DNA of 18,731 bases from CAZFAP01 sp964516325 (GTDB lineage Bacteria; Auribacterota; JABMQX01). The stretch lies in NCBI GenBank assembly GCA_964516325.1, contig CAZFAP010000095.1:1-18731 (forward strand), written 5' to 3'. Below, one piece after another: positions 7,102-14,630 of this stretch. The notes under the pieces were generated by a model. That model made no database searches and was not told the origin of the DNA. It worked only from the letters and a program-made list of their open reading frames with translations. The first letter of the stretch is position 1; each line of letters begins with the position of its first letter. The position numbers and the translations under genes were made by a program.

Positions 7102-7425
7102 ATGAAACGAAACACGAGACTCCTGTTAGCCGGTCTGACCCTATCGCTCGCATTAGCATTCTTCCTTTCGCCGTTTGCCTCATCGCTGCCCGACGGTTTA
7201 GAAAAAGTCATCGAAAGACTCGTCCCCGCAGGGCGTGTGAGAGAAGCCAAGCCTCCCCGTTTCACACCTCTCCCCGACTACGGAGTTCCTGGCGTGAAGG
7301 ACGAGCGTCTCTCCACAGGAATCGCGGGCGCCATCGGGACGATCGCTGTTTTCGTGGCCATATTCTTCCTCGGCAGAGCTTTGGTTAGGAAGGGGGCTTC
7401 CGGAGCGAGGAGGGAAGGCGATTGA
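7102..7425 (+). CDS. PDGLE-domain small membrane subunit (NikN/CbiN-type)
   Basis: A 107-residue protein with two hydrophobic helices (about 6-26 and 73-92) joined by an extracytoplasmic loop. The loop starts 'SSLPDGLEKVIE' (PDGLE at 30-34), the name-giving motif of this domain, and contains 'FTPLPDYGVPGV'. Such small subunits sit beside CbiM/NikM and are needed for, or improve, metal uptake. The ATG follows GAGG and lies 3 bases after cbiM. Its TGA overlaps the TTG start of cbiQ by two bases, showing translational coupling. PDGLE proteins are typical of nickel-type ECF systems, whereas classical CbiN of cobalt systems is a different but analogous protein. Confidence 0.9.
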   Translation: MKRNTRLLLAGLTLSLALAFFLSPFASSLPDGLEKVIERLVPAGRVREAKPPRFTPLPDYGVPGVKDERLSTGIAGAIGTIAVFVAIFFLGRALVRKGASGARREGD

Positions 7426-8192
7426 AGCACGGCTTCCTCGACAAATACTCTGACTTGACCAGCCCGCTTCATTCCCTTTCCGCGACAGCGAAAGCAATTG
7501 TTTTTCTGGGGCTGATCGTTTTCTGCGTTGCGACGCCCGCCGCAGCGTACCTCTCTTTTGCCGCGTACTTTGCTTTTCTCTTGGTTTGCCTCGCAGTCTC
7601 GCGTGTTCCGTTTATCCACGTGTTCAGGCGGTCATTGGTGGCGGTCCCTTTCATGGCCATGGCGGCGCTGTCCATCCCGTTCATGGGGGCGGGACATGAG
7701 GGCGCTGGCAGCGCAGCCCGTGGCGTCCATCCCGGCATCATCGTTTTCCAGGGAGTCGTGATGAAGTCCTACCTGAGCGTTTTCTCCCTCGTGCTTCTAT
7801 CCTCAATCACTCCTTTTCCGGCTCTCCTCGGTGGACTGAGGAAACTCGGCGTGCCGAGGATATTTCTGTCGTTGATGAGTTTCACGTACAGGTACTTATT
7901 CTTGCTCATCGAGGAATTTGAGCGAATGGTGCGAGCCAGAGATGCTCGATGCTACGGCGGGAAATGGCTCTGGCAGACCAGGACCGTCGGGAGAATGGTG
8001 GGGACATTCTTTGTCCGCAGCTACGAGCGGGCAGAGAGGGTTCATCAGGCGATGGCGTCGCGAGGATTTGATGGGCATCCGCCAAAGCACGCGGCGCAGC
8101 CCACGCGCCTCGCCGACGTCGCCTTCGTGCTGGTCTCGATAGGCGCCTTTGCCTGCGCGAGACTCTTTTTGACCCGCGGATGGCCGCTCTAA
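7422..8192 (+). CDS. cbiQ: CbiQ, transmembrane coupling (T) subunit of ECF Ni/Co importer
   Basis: The T subunit links the metal-binding subunit to the ATPase. The 256-residue protein begins 'KHGFLDKYSDLTSPLHSLSATAK', like CbiQ ('..SPLHRLDPR.K'), has several membrane helices, and shows the two short Ala-Arg motifs of the coupling helices: 'RARDAR' (171-176) and 'MASRGFDG' (211-218). The start is a TTG at 7422 overlapping the preceding TGA, chosen because GAGGAGG lies at normal spacing and 'KHGFLD' directly follows. A TTG start inside a coupled operon would limit translation unless the upstream gene is translated. Confidence 0.92.
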   Translation: MKHGFLDKYSDLTSPLHSLSATAKAIVFLGLIVFCVATPAAAYLSFAAYFAFLLVCLAVSRVPFIHVFRRSLVAVPFMAMAALSIPFMGAGHEGAGSAARGVHPGIIVFQGVVMKSYLSVFSLVLLSSITPFPALLGGLRKLGVPRIFLSLMSFTYRYLFLLIEEFERMVRARDARCYGGKWLWQTRTVGRMVGTFFVRSYERAERVHQAMASRGFDGHPPKHAAQPTRLADVAFVLVSIGAFACARLFLTRGWPL

Positions 8193-8257
8193 CTGACGCT
8201 CGACAAGGAAAAACACACAGGATCGCGCTGTACATAGATTGGAACTTGGAAGTGATC

Positions 8258-8962
8258 GTGAAGAAAATTATTGAGATTGAATCGCTGCATTTCTCCTACC
8301 CCGATGGCACGGCGGCTCTTCGAGGAATCACGATGGAGGTGCTGGAAGGGGAGACGATGGCTTTGATCGGCCCGAACGGGGCGGGAAAATCAACGTTTCT
8401 GCTCCATCTGAACGGGATTTACCGGGGAGATGGGAGCGTCAGGATAGACGGCTTGCCCGTCGAAAAGGTGAACCTCAGGGTGATCCGCCAGAAGGTCGGG
8501 CTTGTCTTCCAGAACCCGGATGACCAGCTCTTCTGCCCGACAGTTTTTGAGGATGTCGCCTTTGGCCCGCAGAATCTCGGGCTTGCGGTGGACGAGGTCA
8601 AGCGGCGAGTCGAGGAAAGCCTCGAAGCCGTCGGAATGCAGGGCGCCGCGAAGAAGTCTCCGTTCCGCCTGAGCTTCGGAGAAAAAAAGAAAGTCGCTGT
8701 GGCTGCGGTCCTGGCGCTGCGACCGAGCATTCTGGCAATTGATGAGCCAACCGCAAACCTCGATCCCCGCGCAAGAAGAGGAATCATCACATTGCTCCGC
8801 AACCTCGGCGGGACGCAGCTCATAGCAACCCACGACCTTGCCCTCGCGCGGGAGTTATGCAATCGCACGATCATCTTTGACGCAGGAGAGAAAGTTGCCG
8901 ACGGGCCGACGAACGCCATATTGAACGACGAGACTCTTCTCGCCTCCCACGGCCTGTTGTAG
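8258..8962 (+). CDS. cbiO: CbiO/NikO, ATP-binding subunit of ECF Ni/Co importer
   Basis: ATPase of the transporter. Numbering from GTG 8258 (234 residues): Walker A GPNGAGKST (38-46), Q-loop Gln85 in 'VFQNPDDQLF', a CbiO-typical string; signature motif 'LSFGE' (138-142) in place of the common LSGGQ; Walker B 'ILAIDEP' (158-164); His192 in the switch 'IATHD'. An ATG at 8180 is also in frame and overlaps cbiQ, but it would add 26 residues unlike any CbiO N-terminus. GTG 8258 has GGAAG five bases ahead and gives the expected 'KKIIEIESLHFSYPDG', so it is preferred (GTG 8252 is an alternative). Last gene of the operon. Confidence 0.94.
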   Translation: MKKIIEIESLHFSYPDGTAALRGITMEVLEGETMALIGPNGAGKSTFLLHLNGIYRGDGSVRIDGLPVEKVNLRVIRQKVGLVFQNPDDQLFCPTVFEDVAFGPQNLGLAVDEVKRRVEESLEAVGMQGAAKKSPFRLSFGEKKKVAVAAVLALRPSILAIDEPTANLDPRARRGIITLLRNLGGTQLIATHDLALARELCNRTIIFDAGEKVADGPTNAILNDETLLASHGLL

Positions 8963-9036
8963 GCCTACTACGCGGGCACGGGCGATCCGACCATTCCTGG
9001 GGGTGGAGGGTCACGGGAATCCCATGTACGCACACG

Positions 9037-9082
9037 CCGCTTTTGTCCGGGCCGACCGCGAGCAAAAGAAGGGCGGTTTTTT
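9037..9082 (+). terminator. Probable intrinsic terminator after the metal-transporter operon
   Basis: CCGC-TTTTG (9037-9045) can pair with CAAAA (9063-9067) and GCGG (9073-9076), with a bulge on the 3' side, and is followed by six T (9077-9082). The bulge and 17-base loop make it imperfect, but position and T-run fit the end of cbiO. Confidence 0.5.
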
Positions 9083-9083
9083 C

Positions 9084-9113
9084 TTGATTTTCTGTGCAGG
9101 AAGAACTTATAGT
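9084..9113 (+). promoter_or_regulatory. Probable promoter of the eno operon
   Basis: TTGATT (9084-9089), 18 bases, then TATAGT (9108-9113), directly after the terminator T-run. A second candidate is TTGACT (9150-9155), 18 bases, GATAGT (9174-9179). The AT-rich stretch 9077-9200 contrasts with its surroundings, as expected of a promoter region. The eno start at 9230 has a GAGGAAGAG ribosome site. Confidence 0.5.
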
Positions 9114-9229
9114 GTAGGACGTTCGTTGATTGACGTTTCGCTTCTCGCTTTGACTTTTCTTGACTTGCCCGCAGATAGTCCGTTTTCGGAAAACCTATAG
9201 CGAGTATCATTCCAACGTGAGGAAGAGAA

Positions 9230-10498
9230 ATGACGGAGATTATTGACATTCAGGCGAGAGAAATCCTGGACTCAAGAGGAAACCCTACGGTCGAAGTTGA
9301 AGTGGAGCTGGCTTCGGGCGCCAGGGGGAGAGCGGCGATTCCATCGGGCGCCTCGACCGGCGAGCACGAGGCGATCGAACTGCGCGACAACAATCCCGAC
9401 AGGTATCTCGGGAAAGGCGTTACGAAGGCGGTGAAGAACATTCAAGAGATCATCGCCCCTGCCGTCGAGGGGATGGACGCAGCCCACCAATCGGAGATTG
9501 ACGAGAAGCTGATTTCTCTCGACGGCACTCCGAACAAATCAAACCTCGGAGCCAACGCGGTCCTCGGGGTGTCTCTGGCAGCAGTTAAGGCGGCGGCGGA
9601 GGCATTTGGAATGCCTCTGTACCGATACATTGGAGGAGTGAACGCGAGGGTTCTCCCCGTCCCGATGATGAACATCCTCAATGGGGGCGCTCACGCGGAC
9701 AACAATGTGGACATCCAGGAGTTCATGATTGTGCCCAAAGGGGCGACTTGTTTCCGAGAGGCGCTAAGGATGGGGGCGGAGATATTCCACACTCTTCGGA
9801 AAGTTCTCAAAGGCAAGAAATACAACACATCGGTCGGCGATGAAGGAGGCTTCGCTCCCAATCTCCAGTCCAACGCAGAAGCGCTTGACGTCATCCTCGA
9901 GGCCATCGGCAAGGCCGGCTACCATGCGGGAGAGGACGTGTTCATCGCGCTCGATTCCGCGGCAAGCACTTTCTTCAAAGATGGCAAGTATCATCTTCTG
10001 GCGGAGGAGAAGAAGGAGTACAGTGCGGAAGAATTGATCGAATTCTACGCTGGCCTCACGAAGAAATATCCCATCATCTCCCTCGAAGACGGCCTGGCGG
10101 AAGACGACTGGGACGGATGGAAAAAGCTGACGGACCGTTGCGGAAAAGATATTCAGATTGTCGGCGACGATTTGTTTGTCACGAACAGTACGAGGCTGCA
10201 AAAGGGGATCGAGACGGGCGTGGCGAACTCGATCCTCATCAAAGTGAACCAGATCGGCACCCTGACCGAGACGCTTGAGACCATTGAAATGGCGAAGAAG
10301 GCAGGCTATACTTATGTGATTAGTCATCGTTCCGGGGAGACCGAGGATACGACTATCGCGGACATCGCCGTGGCGACGAACTCCGGTCAGATTAAGACCG
10401 GTTCCGTTTGCAGGACGGACCGCGTGGCAAAGTACAATCAGCTTCTCCGCATTGAAGAGATGTTGGGCGATACAGCTTCCTACGGGGGCACGTTGTGA
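9230..10498 (+). CDS. eno: Enolase (phosphopyruvate hydratase)
   Basis: Converts 2-phosphoglycerate to phosphoenolpyruvate in glycolysis; in many bacteria also part of the RNA degradosome. 422 residues, normal length. Seen: N-terminal 'AREILDSRGNPTVEVEV', 'GASTGEHEA' mobile loop (40-48), 'NGGAHADN' (151-158), Glu164, 'GDEGGFAP' with Glu205 (203-210), Mg ligands Asp242, Glu286 and Asp313, catalytic Lys338 in 'LIKVNQIG', 'SHRSGETED' (365-373) and Lys389 in 'QIKTG'. The closing motif is 'KTGSVCRTDRVAKYNQLLRIEE', a mild variant of the usual 'GS.SR.ER'. All catalytic residues are present. The GTGA overlap at its end couples it to the ftsB-like gene. Confidence 0.98.
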   Translation: MTEIIDIQAREILDSRGNPTVEVEVELASGARGRAAIPSGASTGEHEAIELRDNNPDRYLGKGVTKAVKNIQEIIAPAVEGMDAAHQSEIDEKLISLDGTPNKSNLGANAVLGVSLAAVKAAAEAFGMPLYRYIGGVNARVLPVPMMNILNGGAHADNNVDIQEFMIVPKGATCFREALRMGAEIFHTLRKVLKGKKYNTSVGDEGGFAPNLQSNAEALDVILEAIGKAGYHAGEDVFIALDSAASTFFKDGKYHLLAEEKKEYSAEELIEFYAGLTKKYPIISLEDGLAEDDWDGWKKLTDRCGKDIQIVGDDLFVTNSTRLQKGIETGVANSILIKVNQIGTLTETLETIEMAKKAGYTYVISHRSGETEDTTIADIAVATNSGQIKTGSVCRTDRVAKYNQLLRIEEMLGDTASYGGTL

Positions 10499-10815
10499 AA
10501 CGGAAGAAAGAGGAAAAGCCGAATAGGGCGAGAAAAGCCGTATATCCGCTGAGCCTGATTTTGCTGCTTGGCGTGTCGGCATACGTGCTTGCCCCCGGCT
10601 TCCAGGAACTCGACCAGGTGCGTGCTCAGGTGAAGGAGCTTCGTCGAAAAGAAGGGGAGAGGAAATCGCACAACGAGGCTCTGAGAAAAGAGATTGAGAG
10701 CATGCACACATCGGAGGGAATCGAGTGGGCGGCGCGCCGGTATCTGCGTCTGGCGAAGCCCGATGAGGTCGTGATTGTGTTCCGGTCGCCCGAGGACAAT
10801 AAGGCTGAGGAGTGA
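10495..10815 (+). CDS. ftsB: FtsB/DivIC-type septum formation protein
   Basis: A 106-residue single-pass protein: basic N-terminus (MKRKKEEKPNRARK), one helix (about 17-34, 'PLSLILLLGVSAYVLAPG'), then a coiled-coil stretch (about 36-70) rich in E/K/R, and a C-terminal 'GIEWAARRYLRLAKPDEVVIVF', the typical ending of FtsB/DivIC proteins. These form a complex with FtsL and FtsQ/DivIB that activates septal peptidoglycan synthesis. The start is GTG at 10495, overlapping the eno TGA. The eno-ftsB order is well known in gamma-proteobacteria. FtsB and DivIC cannot be told apart from sequence alone. Confidence 0.88.
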   Translation: MKRKKEEKPNRARKAVYPLSLILLLGVSAYVLAPGFQELDQVRAQVKELRRKEGERKSHNEALRKEIESMHTSEGIEWAARRYLRLAKPDEVVIVFRSPEDNKAEE

Positions 10816-10819
10816 GGGT

Positions 10820-11218
10820 TTGGAAAACGAAGCCCCGGACAAACCGGCGGAGCTAAGGAAGGACGATATCAAGAAGGGCGATATCGTGGAAGCCACAGTA
10901 CGGAGAATTGCGCCTTTTGGGGCGTTCGTGAGGCTGGCGGATGGGAGAAAAGGGCTGGTGCATATTTCGCAGATTGATGATTCCTACGTAACCAAAATTC
11001 AACAGCACTTGAAGATCGGGGACAGCATCAAGGCGAGAGTCGTCGCCATAGGCGAGGACGGGAAGATTGACCTGTCCATCAAGAAGGCCAAGAAACCGGT
11101 CTCGGCCAAGAAGCCCAAGCCCCGGCAAAACGCCGGGCTAAAGCATACGAGTGGCTTCAAATTCACACCCTTCGCGGACGAGTTCAGCAAAAACCTCGAT
11201 AAGACCTTGAAGTCATAA
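10820..11218 (+). CDS. Single S1-domain RNA-binding protein (YabR/YugI-like)
   Basis: A 132-residue protein with one S1 OB-fold domain (about 18-89): 'GDIVEATVRRIAPFGAFVRLADGRKGLVHISQI', then 'LKIGDSIKARVVAIGEDGKIDLSIKKA'. A Lys/Pro-rich linker ('KKPVSAKKPKPRQ') and a short C-terminal motif 'FTPFADEFSKNLDKTLKS' follow. Such proteins bind RNA or the 30S subunit. The frame is open from an ATG at 10775 inside the ftsB gene, but TTG 10820 has AGGAG seven bases ahead and starts 'ENEAPDKPAE', so it is preferred. In Bacillus a comparable S1 gene (yabR) follows divIC, which supports both assignments. Confidence 0.88.
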   Translation: MENEAPDKPAELRKDDIKKGDIVEATVRRIAPFGAFVRLADGRKGLVHISQIDDSYVTKIQQHLKIGDSIKARVVAIGEDGKIDLSIKKAKKPVSAKKPKPRQNAGLKHTSGFKFTPFADEFSKNLDKTLKS

Positions 11219-11272
11219 CCCTCCCAAAGTCTGTCGCAGGTTGTGGCGAATCCCTCGAGGCTTTTCATTGGG

Positions 11273-11312
11273 CGTTTTCGCGCATCGTCACGGAGGGGTT
11301 TGGCGCAAAACG
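11273..11312. repeat. Hairpin in the asd leader / after the S1 gene
   Basis: CGTTTTCGCGC (11273-11283) pairs with GCGCAAAACG (11303-11312): ten base pairs with one bulged C and a 19-base loop. No U-run follows, so it is not a standard terminator. It could end the eno operon in a Rho-assisted way or be part of an asd leader structure. The asd ribosome site AAAGGAGG is outside it. Confidence 0.5.
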
Positions 11313-11378
11313 GGTAGGAACGAATAGCAGAGGCTCACGCAGATCAAGCCTCAATAGACAAAGGAGGAAAGACCGAAA

Positions 11379-12404
11379 ATGTTGCGGAAAAAACAAAAAT
11401 ACAACGTCGCCGTTGTTGGCGCCACCGGGGCAGTCGGTGGCGAGATGATTTCCACGCTTGAAGAACGAAACTTCCCGGTAGATCAAATCAGGCTTCTGGC
11501 GTCGGCTCGCATCCCCGGCAGGACGTTGAAATTCCGAGGAAAAGGGGTCCCGGTGGAGGTTCTGAGCGAAGACTCCTTCCACGGGATTGATATTGCGCTG
11601 TTCAGCGCCGGCGCCGGCAGAAGCAAGCAGTTCGCTCCGATTGCCGCGAAAGAGGCTGTGGTGGTAGATAACACGAGCCACTTCCGGATGTTTCCGGACG
11701 TGCCTCTGGTCGTGCCGGAAGTCAATCCCGAAGACATTGCCTGGCACAAAGGCATCATAGCGAACCCGAATTGCTCGACGATTCAAATGGTCGTCGCCCT
11801 CAAGCCGATCCACAATGCTGCAAGAATCCGGCGGATCGTGGTAACGACCTTCCAGAGCGTTTCAGGGGCAGGCGCCCGAGCGATGGATGAGCTGGACAAG
11901 GAAACCCGCGCCATTTCCGAGGGGAAAACTTACCAACGGTCGGTCTTCCCGCACCAGATCGCGTTCAACGCGATCCCGCAGATTCCGCAGTCGGACGCCT
12001 TTCTCGCAAACGGCTATACGCACGAAGAAATGAAGATGGTCAACGAGACCCGGAAGATGTTTCACGACAATTCGATTATGGTCTGCGCGACCTGCGTGCG
12101 CGTTCCGGTCTTCAAAAGCCACAGCGAGGCAGTGAACGTCGAGACGGAGAAGAAGATTACCGCGGCAGAAGTGCGGGACCTTCTCTCCCGCGCCGAGGGC
12201 GTCAAGCTGGTTGATGACCTCGCCAACCAGGAATATCCGCTCGCCATCCATGCCGCGGGCAGAGATGAGGTCTTTGTCGGACGCGTCCGGGAAGACATAT
12301 CCTGTCCGAACGGCATCACGATGTGGGTAGTGAGCGACAATCTGCGGAAAGGCGCGGCTTTGAACGCCGTTCAGATCGCGGAGAGGCTGATAGCGTCTCT
12401 GTGA
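11379..12404 (+). CDS. asd: Aspartate-semialdehyde dehydrogenase
   Basis: Reduces aspartyl phosphate to aspartate semialdehyde with NADPH, the branch point to lysine/diaminopimelate, threonine and methionine. 341 residues, normal for the Gram-positive/archaeal-like bacterial branch. Seen: nucleotide-binding 'VAVVGATGAVGGEM' (10-23), 'SAGAGRSKQFAP' (76-87), 'VDNTSHFRM' (96-104), catalytic Cys132 in 'NPNCSTIQMV', 'SVSGAGARAMDEL' (160-172), substrate-binding 'RVPVFKSHSEAV' with His248, and a normal C-terminus 'GAALNAVQIAERLI'. ATG 11379 has an excellent AAAGGAGG at proper distance. It stands alone: 160 bases from the S1 gene and 117 from the next gene. Confidence 0.97.
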   Translation: MLRKKQKYNVAVVGATGAVGGEMISTLEERNFPVDQIRLLASARIPGRTLKFRGKGVPVEVLSEDSFHGIDIALFSAGAGRSKQFAPIAAKEAVVVDNTSHFRMFPDVPLVVPEVNPEDIAWHKGIIANPNCSTIQMVVALKPIHNAARIRRIVVTTFQSVSGAGARAMDELDKETRAISEGKTYQRSVFPHQIAFNAIPQIPQSDAFLANGYTHEEMKMVNETRKMFHDNSIMVCATCVRVPVFKSHSEAVNVETEKKITAAEVRDLLSRAEGVKLVDDLANQEYPLAIHAAGRDEVFVGRVREDISCPNGITMWVVSDNLRKGAALNAVQIAERLIASL

Positions 12405-12521
12405 CGGCCATCTTGGCGGACGGCCTTCTGCGGTGCCGCTCAGGGCGTTTCGCAAAAACGTTCCAACGGGGCGCGCCATGAAAGCGCCCAGAGGTCCCAA
12501 CGACGGACCAAAACTGATTTC

Positions 12522-13838
12522 ATGAAGCTGCTCTGGCGGCGCTCACGGCCAGCGGGCGCCGTCGCGAGCAGCCAACCCGGTCGGAAAGTCTTCAGTGTGG
12601 ACCCGCTGAATTGGGGTGAGATCCTAATTGGCGTCGCAATCTGTGTCTGTGCGGTCGTGTGCGCCCTCGCAGCCCGGCGCCGTATGAGGACGAAACCCCT
12701 CGCAACGAGATTGACAGTGTGGCTGGCGGCTGGGCTGTTGTGCTTTGCGGGCAGCCAGATTCTCGCCAGGGGGATCGTCGGCTGGTGGCCCTTCTTAGGC
12801 ACGCCCGATGTGCACGTCCATCTCGTGAAAGTCGAAGTCTCGCCGTCCTCCGGGCGGATCGCCCTCATTGCCTTCGCTGGATTCAGAGCGCGGGCAACAC
12901 AAAGCGCCGCAAAACTTTTTGTGGCGGACCGAGAGGGCGAAGAAATGGTCGAAGTCTGCGGGGGCGCCGTGATGGATATGCGCTGGTCGAGGGACGGAGA
13001 CGACTTGTACCTTCTTCGCAACCTCGGTGCGCGGAGACATCCATCCAAATCGCTATGGCGCTATACGGCTTCTACTCGTAAGCTCACCCACGTCAGACAG
13101 CTCCCTCGACGAACCGCCGTCCTCAGCCTCGACCCGGGAGAGAGGCGTCTCCTGTTCACGAATCCCTCGGAGCCCAAAAGCGACGGGAGATTTCTGCTCA
13201 TTTGTGGACAGGTTGGCCAAGAGAAAGACGACCGTACGGTCTGCTGGCGAGAGGGGTGGCTCGGCGGGCACACCTGGGGTCCCAAAACCGGAAACATCTT
13301 TGTTGCCACGAACGAGGAGAGTTCGCTCGGCGACGGATTTGGGTTGTGGATGATAAAAAGCGACCGAGAAGTCCCGACAGAACCCGTGTCGCTCCTCGAA
13401 ATGCAGGGGATCGAAGCCATCAAGCTCAACGATTCGGAAACTCACGCTGCGCTCTTTGTCCGTCGGCGGCCTCCCCCCTCCATAGATTTCGACCTGTACG
13501 TCTTGAATCTTGCGGAACGCTCGGCAACACCGATTGCCCCGAATGTGGAGTGCGGCTCCGCCGTTTGGGACCGAAAAGGTGAAAAGCTCGCCTTCGCGGA
13601 CAGCGACGGGCTGAAGACGTACAACACTTCGACGGGGCACGTGCGGCTTCTCGTGGAGGCCCCGCCAAGCTGGCTACATCCTGAGCACCGGGAGAGGCTC
13701 AGGGCTTTAAGTTACGACCGTTCCGGGGACATCCTCTTTCAAGCGGGGCTCTGGAGGCTCGAAAAGTATAGGGAAAGAACCGGCAACACACGGACGCTGC
13801 TCCACAGGGGGCAAATGCGGCGCTATTTCAGGACTTGA
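12522..13838 (+). CDS. Membrane-anchored beta-propeller-like protein, function unknown
   Basis: Not recognised as a named family. 438 residues: a basic N-terminus, two hydrophobic helices (about 33-51 and 63-82, the second followed by 'GIVGWWPFLG'), and a soluble region of about 350 residues. Repeated motifs of TolB/WD40-like propellers are visible, such as 'DMRWSRDGDDLYLLRN', 'VLSLDPGERRLLFTN', 'GSAVWDRKGEKLAFAD' and 'LRALSYDRSGDILFQ', where a turn 'S.DG..L.F' recurs. If both helices span the membrane with a short hairpin, the propeller stays on the N-terminal (probably cytoplasmic) side. The ATG has no good ribosome site, so the start is uncertain. It may follow asd in the same transcript. 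Anchor plus propeller suggests a sensing or scaffold role, unproven. Confidence 0.75.
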   Translation: MKLLWRRSRPAGAVASSQPGRKVFSVDPLNWGEILIGVAICVCAVVCALAARRRMRTKPLATRLTVWLAAGLLCFAGSQILARGIVGWWPFLGTPDVHVHLVKVEVSPSSGRIALIAFAGFRARATQSAAKLFVADREGEEMVEVCGGAVMDMRWSRDGDDLYLLRNLGARRHPSKSLWRYTASTRKLTHVRQLPRRTAVLSLDPGERRLLFTNPSEPKSDGRFLLICGQVGQEKDDRTVCWREGWLGGHTWGPKTGNIFVATNEESSLGDGFGLWMIKSDREVPTEPVSLLEMQGIEAIKLNDSETHAALFVRRRPPPSIDFDLYVLNLAERSATPIAPNVECGSAVWDRKGEKLAFADSDGLKTYNTSTGHVRLLVEAPPSWLHPEHRERLRALSYDRSGDILFQAGLWRLEKYRERTGNTRTLLHRGQMRRYFRT

Positions 13839-13927
13839 GCCAAAGCCACCCCCAGAAAAAGGATCGGACTCGACGCTTTCTCGCTCTAACGGCACGAGAC
13901 TCCGAGCGCACCCCTGTCCGCCCGTTC

Positions 13928-14446
13928 TCACCGAAGCATTCCCGCAACTCTATCGGGCAACCCGTCCCTGTTGTCCTGAGAGACGGGGAGGATGGTCACG
14001 TCCGGACGGCTCTTGATGCTTTCGATAAAGCCCGTTCCCTTGGCGGCGACCGTGCCCAGGACAATATTCGGTGCGTCAAGCGCGCGAATCAGCGCTTCTT
14101 GGAAGGCCTGAGAAAAGCACTCCATTTTCCCAACCTCGTCAACGACAATCAAGTCCTGGGGCGACCGAGGCGTCATCGCGGGGACCGCCAGCCGCTCGAT
14201 ATCCTCCATATTGACCTTGTATCGCCCGACGCTGAACTTCCCTTTTGCCCGAATGTGAGCGAGGATTCCTTCTCTGCCGTCGAGCGTGACGATAGAAAAG
14301 CCGACCCTCTGGCAACCCTCCCGAATCTCGCGCGTGAAAAAGCCAGTGGCGGGACAGGAAACCCTCTGAAGGGCCTTCTGGATGATGGTTGTTTTGCCGA
14401 TGCCGGGGGGGCCGGTGAGAAACAGATTCTTGCCGACAAATCTCAT
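13928..14446 (-). CDS. THEP1-type nucleoside-triphosphatase
   Basis: A P-loop NTPase of the THEP1/NTPase_1 family (172 residues, usual length 170-190). Walker A is 'TGPPGIGKTT' (11-20), 'CPATGFFTREIRE' (31-43) is a family string, 'GFSIVTLDGREGILAHI' (49-65) another, and the acidic Walker B is 'LIVVDEVGKMECFS' (99-112). Known members hydrolyse ATP and other nucleotides slowly; the cell role is unsettled, with links to RNA or DNA metabolism proposed. The ATG at 14446 has only a distant GAGG. It lies 184 bases after the dehydrogenase gene on the same strand and converges on the propeller gene, 89 bases away, with no terminator seen between. Confidence 0.92.
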   Translation of the reverse strand: MRFVGKNLFLTGPPGIGKTTIIQKALQRVSCPATGFFTREIREGCQRVGFSIVTLDGREGILAHIRAKGKFSVGRYKVNMEDIERLAVPAMTPRSPQDLIVVDEVGKMECFSQAFQEALIRALDAPNIVLGTVAAKGTGFIESIKSRPDVTILPVSQDNRDGLPDRVAGMLR

Positions 14447-14630
14447 TGGCTGCTAAACCTCATGAAGAGAGGCGAGACGCACGCTCCGACGCCCAGGCCC
14501 CGTTCGCCAACTGCGAAACCCCCAGACCCAGACCGGAGTCGCCGCTGGACAGCCAAAGCCCCCGTTCATCGCAGAGTCCGGGGAGAGACGAGCAGCGCTT
14601 CGGTTGGGAAGCGACGCAGCCTTCTGAAAG

